Assembly: GCF_900115105.1 (NCBI RefSeq)
Contig: NZ_FOYP01000001.1
Coordinates: 319,472 to 383,471, forward strand
Reading direction: 5' to 3'
Source: Yoonia tamlensis
GTDB lineage: Bacteria > Pseudomonadota > Alphaproteobacteria > Rhodobacterales > Rhodobacteraceae
Length of the DNA: 64,000 nt
Each line of letters begins with the position of its first letter. Positions within the stretch are counted from its first letter, which is position 1. The translations under genes were made by a program, and so were the position numbers. The notes beneath the pieces are model-generated. The model saw nothing but the letters and a program-made list of their open reading frames with translations, was not told the origin of the DNA and searched no databases. Shown one piece after another: positions 18,675 through 27,700 of this stretch.

Positions 18675-18762
18675 CCTGATTCTCCGCCTATTGCACCGTC
18701 AGTTTTATGCCCGCGTAGTTAACGAGAAGTGAATCGCACTGCGGTTTCACAGTTTTCAAAGC

Positions 18763-19158
18763 CTAATCATCTTTTTCAGGCCGGCAAAGTTGCGCGCAAT
18801 ACCAAAGTGCCCCAGCGAAAATCATGCCTGGCAGTGATGTGATGACGGTTAAGCCGAGGTCATAGGCCGCCTCTTTCTGGCCAAAGGCCAGGAGAAAAAT
18901 AGTATGGTTGACAATTGCGCCCGCGAAAAGCGCAAGCATCCAGCCGCCATACCCGATCATCAAAAGCCCCACCGCTAACGGAGACACAGCAATTGAGATT
19001 GCAAGCGCACTACCGAACACCATAATGACAGGCGCTTTGTCCGGTGAGACCGCAGTATTGCTTGGACCTAGCGACAAAAAGTAAGTTAGCAACGCCCATG
19101 TCGCGAGCAGGACCATTGGAAATATCAATTCGACGATGAGTATCGCAATCCCCACCAT
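18763..19158 (-). CDS. Small polytopic membrane protein, unknown function
   Basis: About 131 residues with four likely membrane helices (about 2-25, 45-70, 75-98, 105-125 of the ATG form) and a short charged C-terminus (CRPEKDD). I do not recognise the family. The ATG at 19158 would start inside the first helix; a TTG at 19221, overlapping the tldD 3' end by 20 bases, adds a 21-residue basic N-terminus (RNLFRSAPVRLREALK) that would fit a cytoplasmic tail. Neither start has a good ribosome site. It follows tldD on the same strand, so co-transcription is likely. Confidence 0.6.
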   Translation of the reverse strand: MVGIAILIVELIFPMVLLATWALLTYFLSLGPSNTAVSPDKAPVIMVFGSALAISIAVSPLAVGLLMIGYGGWMLALFAGAIVNHTIFLLAFGQKEAAYDLGLTVITSLPGMIFAGALWYCAQLCRPEKDD

Positions 19159-19201
19159 CTTGAGCGCTTCACGCAATCGGACAGGCGCGGAGCGAAACAA
19201 A

Positions 19202-20623
19202 TTACGCTGCCGCCCCGCCAATCGTTAGCCCGCCGATTAGCAGGCTGGGTTGGCCGACGCCGACCGGCACCCATTGCCCGGCTTTGCCGCAATTGCCGAT
19301 GCCCGGATCAAGCTGCATGTCGTTGCCGATTCCGCGGATTTGTTTCAGCGCGGTGGCGCCGTCCCCGATCAGGGTTGCCCCTTTGACAGGGGCACCGACC
19401 ACGCCGTTTTTGACGCGGTAGGCCTCGGTGCAGGAAAACACGAATTTTCCGTTGGTAATGTCAACCTGACCGCCGCCAAACCCGACCGCATATATCCCGT
19501 CCTTGAGGTCCGCGACAAGGCTCTCGGGCGCGGTATCGCCGCCCAGCATATAGGTGTTGGTCATGCGCGGCATCGGCGCATGGGCATAGCTTTCGCGGCG
19601 CCCGTTGCCTGTGGGGGCAACTCCCATAAGGCGCGCATTTTGGCGGTCTTGCATATAGCCGACCAGCACGCCGTCCTCGATCAGGGTGTTCTTGGCACTG
19701 GGCGTACCTTCGTCATCAACGGTGATCGACCCGCGCCGATCGGGGATTGTGCCGTCATCCAATACGGTTACGCCTTTGGCGGCAATCTGCTGGCCCATCA
19801 GCCCCGCAAAAGCGGATGATCCCTTGCGGTTGAAATCGCCCTCAAGCCCGTGGCCGATAGCCTCGTGCAGCAAGATACCGGGCCAGCCGGGCCCAAGCAC
19901 GACATCCATCACACCCGCGGGGGCAGGTTCAGCGTCAAGGTTGACCAGCGCGATGCGCAGGGCCTCTTTGACTACAGGTTCCCAATGGTCGCGGCCAATC
20001 AGGCCGATCAGCCCCGCGCGGCCTCCGCCGCCCATTGATCCGCTTTCGCGCTTGCCGTTTTCTTCAACGATGACGCTGATATTAAGCCGCGACATCGGGC
20101 GGGTATCGGTCACTAGCGTGCCTTCGGGGCGCAAGATCAGCACCTCTTGGTGCGATGCGGCAAGGGTGGCGGAAACCTGCACAACGCGCGAATCAAGCGC
20201 GCGGGCATATGCATCAATTTCGCGCAGCACGTCGATCTTAGCGGGGAATGTGGCCTGCAACATCGGGTCAGCATCTGAATAGAGCTTTTGATTGGTCCCC
20301 ATCGGACCCGCGGCCATCACGCCGCCACCGTCACCCACGGCAAGGCGTGCCGTGGCCACCGCCCGCTGCAGCGCATGTTCATCAAGCGTGGTGGAATGCG
20401 CGTATCCGGCTGTTTCACCGCGCACCGCACGCAGGCCGAATCCTTCGGATGCGTCATAGCTGGCGGTCTTTACACGCCCGTCATCAAACGACAGAACCTC
20501 TGATTTGCGGCGTTCGAGAAAAAGTTCGCCGTCATCCGCGCCAAGGGTCGCGTCGCGTAGCAAAGCCAGCGCACGGTCCTGATCGAGGTTGGTTTCAAAG
20601 GGGCGAAATGGATCAGTGGACAT
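19202..20623 (-). CDS. tldD: Metalloprotease TldD
   Basis: The 473-residue protein is a TldD/PmbA-family protein with the zinc-binding HEAIGH motif (HExxxH) at about 253-258, a downstream GxxxDxxNGKFVFSCTEAY region supplying the third ligand, and a glycine-rich C-terminus. TldD with TldE degrades unfolded peptides and matures some modified peptides such as microcin B17. The ATG at 20623 follows AAGGAATTT. No tldE/pmbA is present in the window. It is divergent from the cytochrome oxidase cluster. Confidence 0.94.
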   Translation of the reverse strand: MSTDPFRPFETNLDQDRALALLRDATLGADDGELFLERRKSEVLSFDDGRVKTASYDASEGFGLRAVRGETAGYAHSTTLDEHALQRAVATARLAVGDGGGVMAAGPMGTNQKLYSDADPMLQATFPAKIDVLREIDAYARALDSRVVQVSATLAASHQEVLILRPEGTLVTDTRPMSRLNISVIVEENGKRESGSMGGGGRAGLIGLIGRDHWEPVVKEALRIALVNLDAEPAPAGVMDVVLGPGWPGILLHEAIGHGLEGDFNRKGSSAFAGLMGQQIAAKGVTVLDDGTIPDRRGSITVDDEGTPSAKNTLIEDGVLVGYMQDRQNARLMGVAPTGNGRRESYAHAPMPRMTNTYMLGGDTAPESLVADLKDGIYAVGFGGGQVDITNGKFVFSCTEAYRVKNGVVGAPVKGATLIGDGATALKQIRGIGNDMQLDPGIGNCGKAGQWVPVGVGQPSLLIGGLTIGGAAA

Positions 20624-20792
20624 GGGAAATTCCTTGGTCAGGCGCAAATTATCTGCAAAAGCGGCCCTTTGCCGCAACAGCAGTTCTTGAGTTGTGGATC
20701 AAGATATGGGACATGGACGGTCAGATACAACGGGAATCCAACGGATGCCCCGTTCCAGACGCGCCTGAGGCGCAACGATGTTAGGGTAGAAT

Positions 20793-21611
20793 ATGCGACT
20801 GAAAACCTTTGCGACCTCATTTTTGTCTAGCGCCGGCTTGCTCATGGCCGGAGCCGCTGCGACAGCGCAGGAAGTTAGCCAAGAGCTGGAAATTATCGGG
20901 ATGCCGGTTGATGGCGCGACAGGGTTCCAACCCGCCGCGACCGAACTTGCACGTGACGTGCATGGGCTGGACCACCTTCTGCTTGTCATTATTACAGTGA
21001 TCACGCTCTTTGTGACGGGGCTGCTGGCATGGGTCCTGATCCGCTATAACCAAAAACGCCAGCCGACACCTGCCGGGTTTACACATAATTCGCCGCTTGA
21101 AGTCGCCTGGACCGTGATCCCGATCATTATCCTTGTGGTTATCGGCTCTTTCTCGCTGCCAGTATTGTTCAAACAGCAGATCATCCCCGAAGGCGAGATT
21201 AACATCAAGGTAACCGGCTACCAATGGTACTGGGGCTATGAATATGTTGACGAAGGCGTGAGCTTTGACAGCTTTATGCTGGGCCGCGACGAGCTGGAAG
21301 AATTTGGCTATAGCCAGGACGAATACCTGCTTGCGACCAACACATCTGTTGTTGTGCCTGTGAACACCACCGTTGTGATGCAGCTGACCGGCGCTGATGT
21401 GATCCACTCGTGGACCGTGCCAGCCTTTGGCGTGAAGCAAGACGCCGTGCCTGGCCGTCTTTCACAGCTTTGGTTCTCGGCCGAGCGTGAGGGCATCTAT
21501 TTCGGGCAATGTTCCGAACTTTGCGGCAAGGACCACGCCTATATGCCAATCACCGTGAAAGTCGTCAGCCAGGAAACATATGATGCCTGGCTAGCTGCAG
21601 CCAAGTCCTAA
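20793..21611 (+). CDS. ctaC: Cytochrome c oxidase subunit II
   Basis: The 272-residue protein has a signal peptide (about 1-25), two membrane helices (60-83 and 105-125) and a periplasmic CuA domain with the ligands His205 (VIHSW), Cys240, Cys244, His248 and Met251 in the CSELCGKDHAYM cluster, plus the aromatic GYQWYWGYEY loop. It accepts electrons from cytochrome c in an aa3-type oxidase. Subunit I is not in the window, which is usual for Rhodobacterales where ctaD is elsewhere. It is the first gene of the ctaC-ctaB-coxF-ctaG-ctaE cluster. Confidence 0.96.
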   Translation: MRLKTFATSFLSSAGLLMAGAAATAQEVSQELEIIGMPVDGATGFQPAATELARDVHGLDHLLLVIITVITLFVTGLLAWVLIRYNQKRQPTPAGFTHNSPLEVAWTVIPIIILVVIGSFSLPVLFKQQIIPEGEINIKVTGYQWYWGYEYVDEGVSFDSFMLGRDELEEFGYSQDEYLLATNTSVVVPVNTTVVMQLTGADVIHSWTVPAFGVKQDAVPGRLSQLWFSAEREGIYFGQCSELCGKDHAYMPITVKVVSQETYDAWLAAAKS

Positions 21612-21618
21612 GCGGGGT

Positions 21619-21678
21619 AGGTGGGTCAAGATCCACCCTACGCCAGATACACCCCGTAGGGTGGATCTTGATCCACCC
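21619..21678. repeat. Inverted pair of palindromic repeats between ctaC and ctaB
   Basis: Two copies of a 24-base element, CGTAGGGTGGATCTTGATCC plus ACCC, lie head to head: one at 21655-21678 and a reverse copy with one substitution at about 21620-21642. Each unit is itself a palindrome (GGTGGATC, two bases, GATCCACC). The pair can fold into a long hairpin in the ctaC-ctaB spacer. A third copy lies at 24286. This resembles a REP-type dispersed intergenic element. Confidence 0.85.
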
Positions 21679-21696
21679 ATTCCGGAAAGACCTGAA

Positions 21697-22629
21697 ATGA
21701 GCGATATCAGCATGCAAGACAGCCGCTATGAGGCAAACATGGGCGATTATTTTGCCCTGCTCAAGCCGCGCGTGATGTCGCTGGTGGTGTTTACAGCACT
21801 TGTCGGCCTTTTGGTCGCGCCAGTACCCGTGCACCCGTTCATCGGCTTTGTCGCAATCTTGTGCATCGCTGTTGGGGCCGGTGCATCTGCCGCGCTGAAC
21901 ATGTGGTGGGACGCCGATATCGACCGGCTGATGAAACGCACCGCAACACGGCCCATTCCGTCGGGCCGGGTTGAACCGGGTGAGGCGCTGGGCATCGGGA
22001 TGGCGCTTTCCGGGTTTGCGGTAGTGCTTTTGTGGCTAGCGACCAATTTCCTGGCGGCCTTCCTTTTGGCTTTCACGATCTTCTTTTACGCCGTCGTCTA
22101 TTCGATGTACCTCAAGCGCTCAACACCGCATAATATCGTGATTGGCGGGGCGGCGGGTGCGTTCCCTCCGATGATCGGCTGGGCTGTTGCGACCGGTGGG
22201 GTCAGCATCGAAAGCATTTTGATGTTTGGGTTGATCTTTATGTGGACGCCGCCGCATTTCTGGGCGCTCGCGCTGTTTGTGAAATCCGACTATGGCCGCG
22301 CTGGCGTGCCGATGCTGACCGAAACACATGGGCGGGACGCTACGCGCCGCCAAGTGCTGATCTATACGATCGCTTTGGTGCCTGTGGCGCTCGGGCTTGG
22401 ATTTACCTCTATTGGCGGGCCGGTTTATCTGGCGGTCGCTGTGGTGATGAACCTTTGGTTCCTCAAAGGGGCCATTGATATTTCGCGCCGCGATGATGCC
22501 GCCTGCGAAGCAGATAAGCACAAGGTCGAAATCAACGTCTTCAAAGTATCGCTTTATTACCTGTTCGCGCATTTCCTTGCGCTTTTGCTCGAGGCGGCCT
22601 TGCGCCAATACGGGATTGGAGGCTGGTGA
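21697..22629 (+). CDS. ctaB: Protoheme IX farnesyltransferase (heme O synthase)
   Basis: The 310-residue UbiA-family protein has about nine membrane helices, the prenyl-diphosphate/Mg motif NMWWDADIDRLMKRTATRP (residues near 80-98) and the second aspartate-containing loop around KSDYGRAGVPM. It converts heme B to heme O for the oxidase. The ATG at 21697 follows GGAAAG; an upstream GTG inside the palindromic repeat would add 12 residues encoded by the repeat and is unlikely to be used. The stop overlaps the next gene's ATG by one base. Confidence 0.95.
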   Translation: MSDISMQDSRYEANMGDYFALLKPRVMSLVVFTALVGLLVAPVPVHPFIGFVAILCIAVGAGASAALNMWWDADIDRLMKRTATRPIPSGRVEPGEALGIGMALSGFAVVLLWLATNFLAAFLLAFTIFFYAVVYSMYLKRSTPHNIVIGGAAGAFPPMIGWAVATGGVSIESILMFGLIFMWTPPHFWALALFVKSDYGRAGVPMLTETHGRDATRRQVLIYTIALVPVALGLGFTSIGGPVYLAVAVVMNLWFLKGAIDISRRDDAACEADKHKVEINVFKVSLYYLFAHFLALLLEAALRQYGIGGW

Positions 22630-22829
22630 TGGCAATCAGAGTCGAACATGAGGTCCACGGGCGTCGCAAGAACCGCAACTACGGTGTCTTGATGCTTTTG
22701 CTCGCGTTTATCGCCATTGTTTTCGGGCTGACCGTGGTCAAGGTTTTGCAATTGGGCGACCTGCGCGAATTCGAGACATTTGACCACGTTGCGCGGCCGC
22801 AGATTGTGCCGCAGGATGGAAGCGAATGA
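22629..22829 (+). CDS. coxF: CoxF-like small membrane protein
   Basis: This 66-residue protein has a basic N-terminus (HEVHGRRKNRN), a single membrane helix (about 19-40) and a short periplasmic tail. It is locked between ctaB (TGATG overlap) and ctaG (ATGA overlap), the place held by the small CoxF-type assembly protein in Rhodobacter-like cta clusters. The function is not established; a role in oxidase assembly is inferred from position. Being short, it is easily missed. Confidence 0.75.
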   Translation: MAIRVEHEVHGRRKNRNYGVLMLLLAFIAIVFGLTVVKVLQLGDLREFETFDHVARPQIVPQDGSE

Positions 22830-23440
22830 AGCTGTTTTCAAATCTCTCAGGGCCGCACCGGACCGCGTTGATGGCCTGCAGTGTTGTGCTGACAATGGGC
22901 GGATTGGCCTATGCATCGGTGCCGTTCTACGACTGGTTCTGCCGGGTTACGGGGTTTGGTGGGGCGACAAATGTCGCGGATGCGGGCAGCGATATCGTTC
23001 TGGATCAGACGATCACCGTGCGCTTTGACGCGTCACTTGATCGCGACATGCCGTGGACATTTGCGCCCGAAGTGCGCGAGATGGAGCTGCGGATCGGCGA
23101 AACTGGATTGGCCTATTACGAAGCACACAATCCGCTTGATGTGCCGATTGCGGGGCAGGCAGCGTATAATGTCACCCCTTACGAGGCTGGCGCGTTTTTC
23201 GACAAGATTGACTGTTTTTGCTTTACCGAACAGGTTTTGCAGCCGGGGGAAACGGTGATGATGCCGGTCAGCTTCTTTGTTGACCCCGCGATTGTTGACG
23301 ACCGCGAAGGCAAATACGTGCATACAATCACGCTCAGCTATACATTCTACGAAATCGACCTGCCCGAGGACGTTGTGCAAGCCGCACTGCCGCCCTCGAC
23401 TTTGACATTGGCGCCGCAAGACGCCATAGAATTGAACTAA
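22826..23440 (+). CDS. ctaG: Cytochrome c oxidase assembly protein CtaG/Cox11
   Basis: The 204-residue protein has one N-terminal membrane helix (about 12-33) and a periplasmic immunoglobulin-like domain with the copper motif DCFCFTEQ (Cys130 and Cys132), with a further cysteine at residue 39. Cox11 proteins insert copper into the CuB site of subunit I. The first four bases overlap the coxF stop (ATGA). Length and motifs are normal for the family. Confidence 0.95.
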   Translation: MKLFSNLSGPHRTALMACSVVLTMGGLAYASVPFYDWFCRVTGFGGATNVADAGSDIVLDQTITVRFDASLDRDMPWTFAPEVREMELRIGETGLAYYEAHNPLDVPIAGQAAYNVTPYEAGAFFDKIDCFCFTEQVLQPGETVMMPVSFFVDPAIVDDREGKYVHTITLSYTFYEIDLPEDVVQAALPPSTLTLAPQDAIELN

Positions 23441-23465
23441 CGATAAGCCGATAGGGACGCACCAC

Positions 23466-24272
23466 ATGGCGCATGAAAAGAATCACGATTATCACATCCT
23501 GCCACCTTCAATCTGGCCGCTTCTGGGCGGTTTGGGCGGCTTTATTATGCTGTTCGGCTCCGTGCTGTGGATGCCAAAACAGGGCGGCGGACCCTATATG
23601 TTCCTGATCGGCCTCGCGTTGGTCCTTTATGTGATGTACGCATGGTGGGCCGATGTTGTTGCCGAAAGCCGTGTCGGCGACCACACACCTGTCGTGCGGA
23701 TCGGCCTGCGCTACGGGTTCATCATGTTCATCATGTCCGAGGTCATGTTCTTTGCGGCATGGTTCTGGTCATTCTTCAAACATGCGATGTACCCGATGGG
23801 CCCGATGAGCCCGATTCAGGATGGTGTTTGGCCGCCTGTCGGGATCGAAACATTCGACCCTTGGCACCTGCCGCTGATCAACACGCTGATCCTGCTGTGT
23901 TCCGGTGCCGCCGCAACATGGGCACACCACGCGCTGGTGCATGAAAACAACCGCGAAGACATGAAGTGGGGCCTGATCCTTGCCGTGGTGCTGGGCGCGA
24001 TCTTTACGGTCTTCCAGGCCTACGAATATAGCCACGCAGCCTTTGGCTTTGGCGGCAATATCTATGGCGCGAACTTCTTTATGGCGACAGGGTTCCACGG
24101 GTTCCACGTATTTATCGGGACCATCTTCCTGCTGGTCTGTCTGATCCGTCTGCAAAAGGGTGACTTCACCCCTGAAAAGCACATCGGGTTCGAGGCCGCC
24201 GCATGGTACTGGCACTTTGTGGATGTGGTCTGGTTGTTCTTGTTTGCAGCCGTTTACGTCTGGGGCGGCTAA
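23466..24272 (+). CDS. ctaE: Cytochrome c oxidase subunit III
   Basis: The 268-residue protein has seven predicted membrane helices and family motifs: the N-terminal [26 protein letters not shown] in the third helix, and the C-terminal [19 protein letters not shown]. Subunit III stabilises the oxidase and its proton uptake pathway. An AGGGACG site precedes the ATG, 25 bases past ctaG. It is followed by a palindromic repeat copy and a terminator, so it appears to be the last gene of the main cta transcript. Confidence 0.96.
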   Translation: MAHEKNHDYHILPPSIWPLLGGLGGFIMLFGSVLWMPKQGGGPYMFLIGLALVLYVMYAWWADVVAESRVGDHTPVVRIGLRYGFIMFIMSEVMFFAAWFWSFFKHAMYPMGPMSPIQDGVWPPVGIETFDPWHLPLINTLILLCSGAAATWAHHALVHENNREDMKWGLILAVVLGAIFTVFQAYEYSHAAFGFGGNIYGANFFMATGFHGFHVFIGTIFLLVCLIRLQKGDFTPEKHIGFEAAAWYWHFVDVVWLFLFAAVYVWGG

Positions 24273-24285
24273 GCCCGCTCAGGTC

Positions 24286-24309
24286 CGTAGGGTGGATCTT
24301 GATCCACCA
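24286..24309. repeat. Third copy of the palindromic repeat
   Basis: The 24-base element (CGTAGGGTGGATCTTGATCC then ACCA) matches the copy at 21655-21678 except at the last base. It lies directly between the ctaE stop and the terminator at 24321. Its internal 8-bp palindrome could extend the RNA structure at the end of the ctaE transcript. Confidence 0.85.
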
Positions 24310-24320
24310 CCCCTGATCAT

Positions 24321-24350
24321 AAGCGCGCGGGGTTTTCTCGCGCGTTTTTT
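24321..24350 (+). terminator. Rho-independent terminator after ctaE
   Basis: A GCGCGCG-type stem (24323-24329 with 24339-24345, one G-U pair and flanking A-T pairs) with a 9-base loop is followed by TTTTTT. It separates ctaE from surf1, which begins 17 bases later, so surf1-thrC expression needs read-through or a promoter within this short spacer. Confidence 0.85.
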
Positions 24351-24366
24351 CCTTTAAGGGCGCAAA

Positions 24367-25047
24367 ATGCTGCGTAAACTGATTTTTCCAATCCTGCTTG
24401 GGGTCGCCGGCTGCGGGGTGCTTGTCAGCCTCGGGGTCTGGCAGGTGCAGCGGCTTGCATGGAAAGAAAACATCCTGACCGAACTTGATGCGCGGCTTAG
24501 CGGTGCGCCGACTCCGTTCAGCACAGCCGCGACCGAAGATGCAGATGAATATACGCGGGTCACGCTGTCAGGCACGCCCGCAGGCGATGAACTGCATGTG
24601 CTGACATCCGGCACCGCTGGCGGGACAGGCTACCGCGTGATTTCCAAATTCATGCTGGATGACGGCACCGCGATCCTTGTTGATCTGGGGCTTCTGCCGC
24701 TTGACGCCAAAGAAGCAGCACCGCTGGTTGCGCCGATGCAGATCACGGGGACATTGCTGTGGCCTGATGATCAAAACTCCAGCACACCTGATCCCGATCT
24801 TGCCAAAAACATCTGGTTTGCGCGCAATACCGTGGCAATGGCGGATGTGCTGGGAACTGAATCTTTTATGGTTGTAGCCAGCACAGCAACCCCCTCCGAT
24901 CCGCGCCTGACACCGCTGCCGGTGGAAACATCCGGCATCAAGAACGATCACCTTGAATATGCGATCACATGGTTTTCACTGGCCTTCGTTTGGGCCATTA
25001 TGACGCTCTTTCTTATTTTCCGCACGACCCGCCAAAAGGACGCCTGA
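24367..25047 (+). CDS. SURF1 family oxidase assembly protein
   Basis: The 226-residue protein has the SURF1 plan: an N-terminal membrane helix (about 5-22) ending in GVWQVQRLAWK, a periplasmic domain, and a C-terminal helix (about 197-217) preceded by HLEYAITWFSLA. SURF1 proteins help heme A/O delivery to subunit I. It directly follows the terminator after ctaE. Two bases separate its stop from thrC. Confidence 0.92.
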   Translation: MLRKLIFPILLGVAGCGVLVSLGVWQVQRLAWKENILTELDARLSGAPTPFSTAATEDADEYTRVTLSGTPAGDELHVLTSGTAGGTGYRVISKFMLDDGTAILVDLGLLPLDAKEAAPLVAPMQITGTLLWPDDQNSSTPDPDLAKNIWFARNTVAMADVLGTESFMVVASTATPSDPRLTPLPVETSGIKNDHLEYAITWFSLAFVWAIMTLFLIFRTTRQKDA

Positions 25048-25049
25048 CA

Positions 25050-26429
25050 ATGCGCTATATCTCTACCCGTGGCACCGCCCCCGCGCTGACATTCGAAGAG
25101 GCCATGCTGACCGGGCTTGCCCGTGACGGCGGGCTTTATGTGCCGGAAAACATCCCCACGCTGACCGCCGCGCAAATCGCCGATATGGCGGGCAAATCCT
25201 ACGAAGACGTTGCCTTTGCCGTGATGCGCCCGTTTATTGGCGACACTTTCAGCGATGCGCAATTCCGCGAATTGATCGCCAAAGCCTATGCCGGTTTTGG
25301 TCATGCCGCGCGCGCGCCGCTGGTGCAACTGGCACCAAATCATTTCCTGCTGGAATTGTTCCACGGCCCAACGCTCGCGTTCAAAGATTTCGCGATGCAG
25401 CTGATCGGGCAGATGTTCCAAGCGGCCCTGTCACGCTCGGGGGACCGCGTAACGATTGTTGGCGCGACTTCGGGCGACACCGGATCAGCCGCGATCGAAG
25501 CCTTCCGCGGGCTTTCAAACGTCGATGTGTTTATCCTGTTCCCGCATGGCCGCGTGTCCGAGGTGCAGCGCCGCCAGATGACAACACCTTCTGAATCCAA
25601 CGTGCATGCGCTGGCCGTGGATGGTGATTTTGACGACTGTCAGGCCGCCGTAAAAGACATGTTCAACGATTTTGCGTTCCGCGAGGACGTGAAACTCGCT
25701 GGCGTCAATTCCATCAACTGGGGCCGCGTGCTGGCGCAGGTGGTTTACTATTTCACAGCCGCTGTCAGCCTTGGTGCGCCGCACCGCGAGGTCAGCTTTA
25801 CCGTGCCAACCGGCAATTTCGGCGACATCTTTGCAGGCTACATTGCCAAGAAGATGGGCCTGCCGATTGCCGATCTGGTTGTCGCGACCAACCGCAATGA
25901 CATCCTGCACCGCACGCTTGAAACCGGCGCCTATACCAAAGAAGGCGTAACCCCGACCATCAGCCCGTCGATGGATATTCAGGTCAGTTCCAACTTTGAA
26001 CGCGCGCTGTTTTACGCCTACGGCGGTGATGGCGCGACCGTGGCCGCACAGATGGATGATCTGAAGAGCGGCGGCTTTGAAATTTCCCAAGGTGCCTATC
26101 AGATGCTGCAAGACACGTTCAAATCGGGCCGCGCATCCGAGGAAGACACAAAGGCGATGATCAAATCCTGCCGCGCGGACAGCGGGGAACTTTTGTGCCC
26201 GCATTCCGCCGTCGGCGTGCATGTGGCGCAGGCGCATCTGGGCGCAACACCGATGGTCACATTGGCCACCGCGCACCCTGCAAAATTCCCTGATGCAGTA
26301 AAGGACGCATCGGGTGTTGTTGCCCCGCTGCCGCCACGCATGGCCGATCTATATGACCGCCCAGAACGGGTGACACGTGTGGCCAATGATCTGGCGGCGC
26401 TGCAAGCCGTCATCAAAGAACGGATCTGA
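25050..26429 (+). CDS. thrC: Threonine synthase
   Basis: The 459-residue PLP enzyme converts O-phosphohomoserine to threonine. The N-terminus MRYISTRG is typical of this class; the PLP lysine lies in LAFKDFAMQ (about Lys112) and the phosphate loop in VPTGNFGDIFAGY. The ATG at 25050 follows AAAAGGACG inside the end of surf1; an earlier in-frame start lies inside surf1. The surf1-thrC-M16 order is common in Rhodobacterales. Confidence 0.96.
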   Translation: MRYISTRGTAPALTFEEAMLTGLARDGGLYVPENIPTLTAAQIADMAGKSYEDVAFAVMRPFIGDTFSDAQFRELIAKAYAGFGHAARAPLVQLAPNHFLLELFHGPTLAFKDFAMQLIGQMFQAALSRSGDRVTIVGATSGDTGSAAIEAFRGLSNVDVFILFPHGRVSEVQRRQMTTPSESNVHALAVDGDFDDCQAAVKDMFNDFAFREDVKLAGVNSINWGRVLAQVVYYFTAAVSLGAPHREVSFTVPTGNFGDIFAGYIAKKMGLPIADLVVATNRNDILHRTLETGAYTKEGVTPTISPSMDIQVSSNFERALFYAYGGDGATVAAQMDDLKSGGFEISQGAYQMLQDTFKSGRASEEDTKAMIKSCRADSGELLCPHSAVGVHVAQAHLGATPMVTLATAHPAKFPDAVKDASGVVAPLPPRMADLYDRPERVTRVANDLAALQAVIKERI

Positions 26430-26431
26430 TT

Positions 26432-27700
26432 TTGACAATTCAATTGCACACCCTGTCCAACGGTTTCCGGATCGTGACAGAGCATATGCCAACCCTGAAA
26501 TCCGCAAGCATCGGCATCTGGGTCGAAGCCGGCGGTCGCCACGAAAAGCCCGAACAAAACGGTATTGCGCATTTTCTGGAACATATGGCGTTCAAGGGCA
26601 CGCAAAAGCGGACCGCGCTGCAAATTGCCGAATGCATCGAAGACGTGGGCGGCTATATCAACGCCTATACCAGCCGCGAAGCGACCGCCTATTACGTGCG
26701 TGTGCTGGAAAACGATGTGCCGCTGGGTCTTGATGTGATTGCGGATATCCTGCTGAATCCGGTTTTCACCGCCGAAGATATCGAAATCGAGCGCGGCGTG
26801 ATCTTGCAAGAAATCGGTATGACAATCGACACGCCCGACGAAATGGTTTTCGACTGGCTGCAAGAGGTGTCCTATCCCGATCAGGCGCTTGGTCGCACGA
26901 TCCTTGGCCCTTCAGAGCGGGTCAGCGCATTTACGCGCGACGATCTTGAACGGTTTGTTAGCCAGCATTACGGCCCCAACCAGATGATCCTTGCGGCTGC
27001 AGGTGCAGTTGATCACGACACAATTGTCGCCCAGGCCGAGACCCTGTTCGGCCATTTGCCCGCACTTGATCGCGGGGCGGATCTGATCCAGCCTGCGCGG
27101 TTCGGCGGCGGTGAAATCCGCAAGATCAAGGACCTTGAGCAGGTGCATTTCGCGCTGGGGCTTGAAGGGCCGAACTACCGTGATCCGCTGATCTATACCG
27201 CGCAGATTTATAGTTCGGTTATGGGCGGCGGTGTGTCGTCGCGGCTGTTTCAGGAAATCCGCGAAAAGCGCGGGCTGTGCTATTCGATATTTGCGCAGAC
27301 CGGCGCCTATGAGGACACAGGGCTGACCACGATTTATGCCGGCACCAGCGCTGCACAAATCGCGGAACTGGCCACCGTGACAATTGACGAGATGAAACGC
27401 GCCGCTGACGATATGACCGCATCCGAGGTCGCCCGCGCCCGCGCGCAGATGAAAGCAGGGCTGTTGATGGGGCTGGAAAGCCCGTCAAACCGCGCGGAAC
27501 GGCTGGCGCGGCTGCTGCAAATCTGGGGCCGTATCCCAAGCCTTGATGAAACAATCGCGCAGATTGATGCGGTGACCACGGGGGATGTGAAATCCTTTGC
27601 GGCGCAGATGGCGGGGCAAACGGGCGCGGGGCTAGCGCTTTATGGGCCGGCGGACGCGGCACCGACGCTTAATGCGCTGAAAGAACGGCTGGCGGCGTGA
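26432..27700 (+). CDS. M16 family zinc peptidase (mitochondrial processing peptidase-like)
   Basis: The 422-residue protein has the inverted zinc motif HFLEH (about 47-51) with a downstream glutamate near residue 125, and a second M16 domain containing MGGGVSSRLFQEIREKRGL. The start is a TTG two bases past the thrC stop; homologues begin MTVQLHTLSNGFRIVTEH in the same register, so the TTG is likely real. It may act on signal or lipoprotein peptides in the cytoplasm or periplasm; no signal peptide is seen. The stop overlaps the next ATG (TGATG). Confidence 0.92.
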   Translation: MTIQLHTLSNGFRIVTEHMPTLKSASIGIWVEAGGRHEKPEQNGIAHFLEHMAFKGTQKRTALQIAECIEDVGGYINAYTSREATAYYVRVLENDVPLGLDVIADILLNPVFTAEDIEIERGVILQEIGMTIDTPDEMVFDWLQEVSYPDQALGRTILGPSERVSAFTRDDLERFVSQHYGPNQMILAAAGAVDHDTIVAQAETLFGHLPALDRGADLIQPARFGGGEIRKIKDLEQVHFALGLEGPNYRDPLIYTAQIYSSVMGGGVSSRLFQEIREKRGLCYSIFAQTGAYEDTGLTTIYAGTSAAQIAELATVTIDEMKRAADDMTASEVARARAQMKAGLLMGLESPSNRAERLARLLQIWGRIPSLDETIAQIDAVTTGDVKSFAAQMAGQTGAGLALYGPADAAPTLNALKERLAA

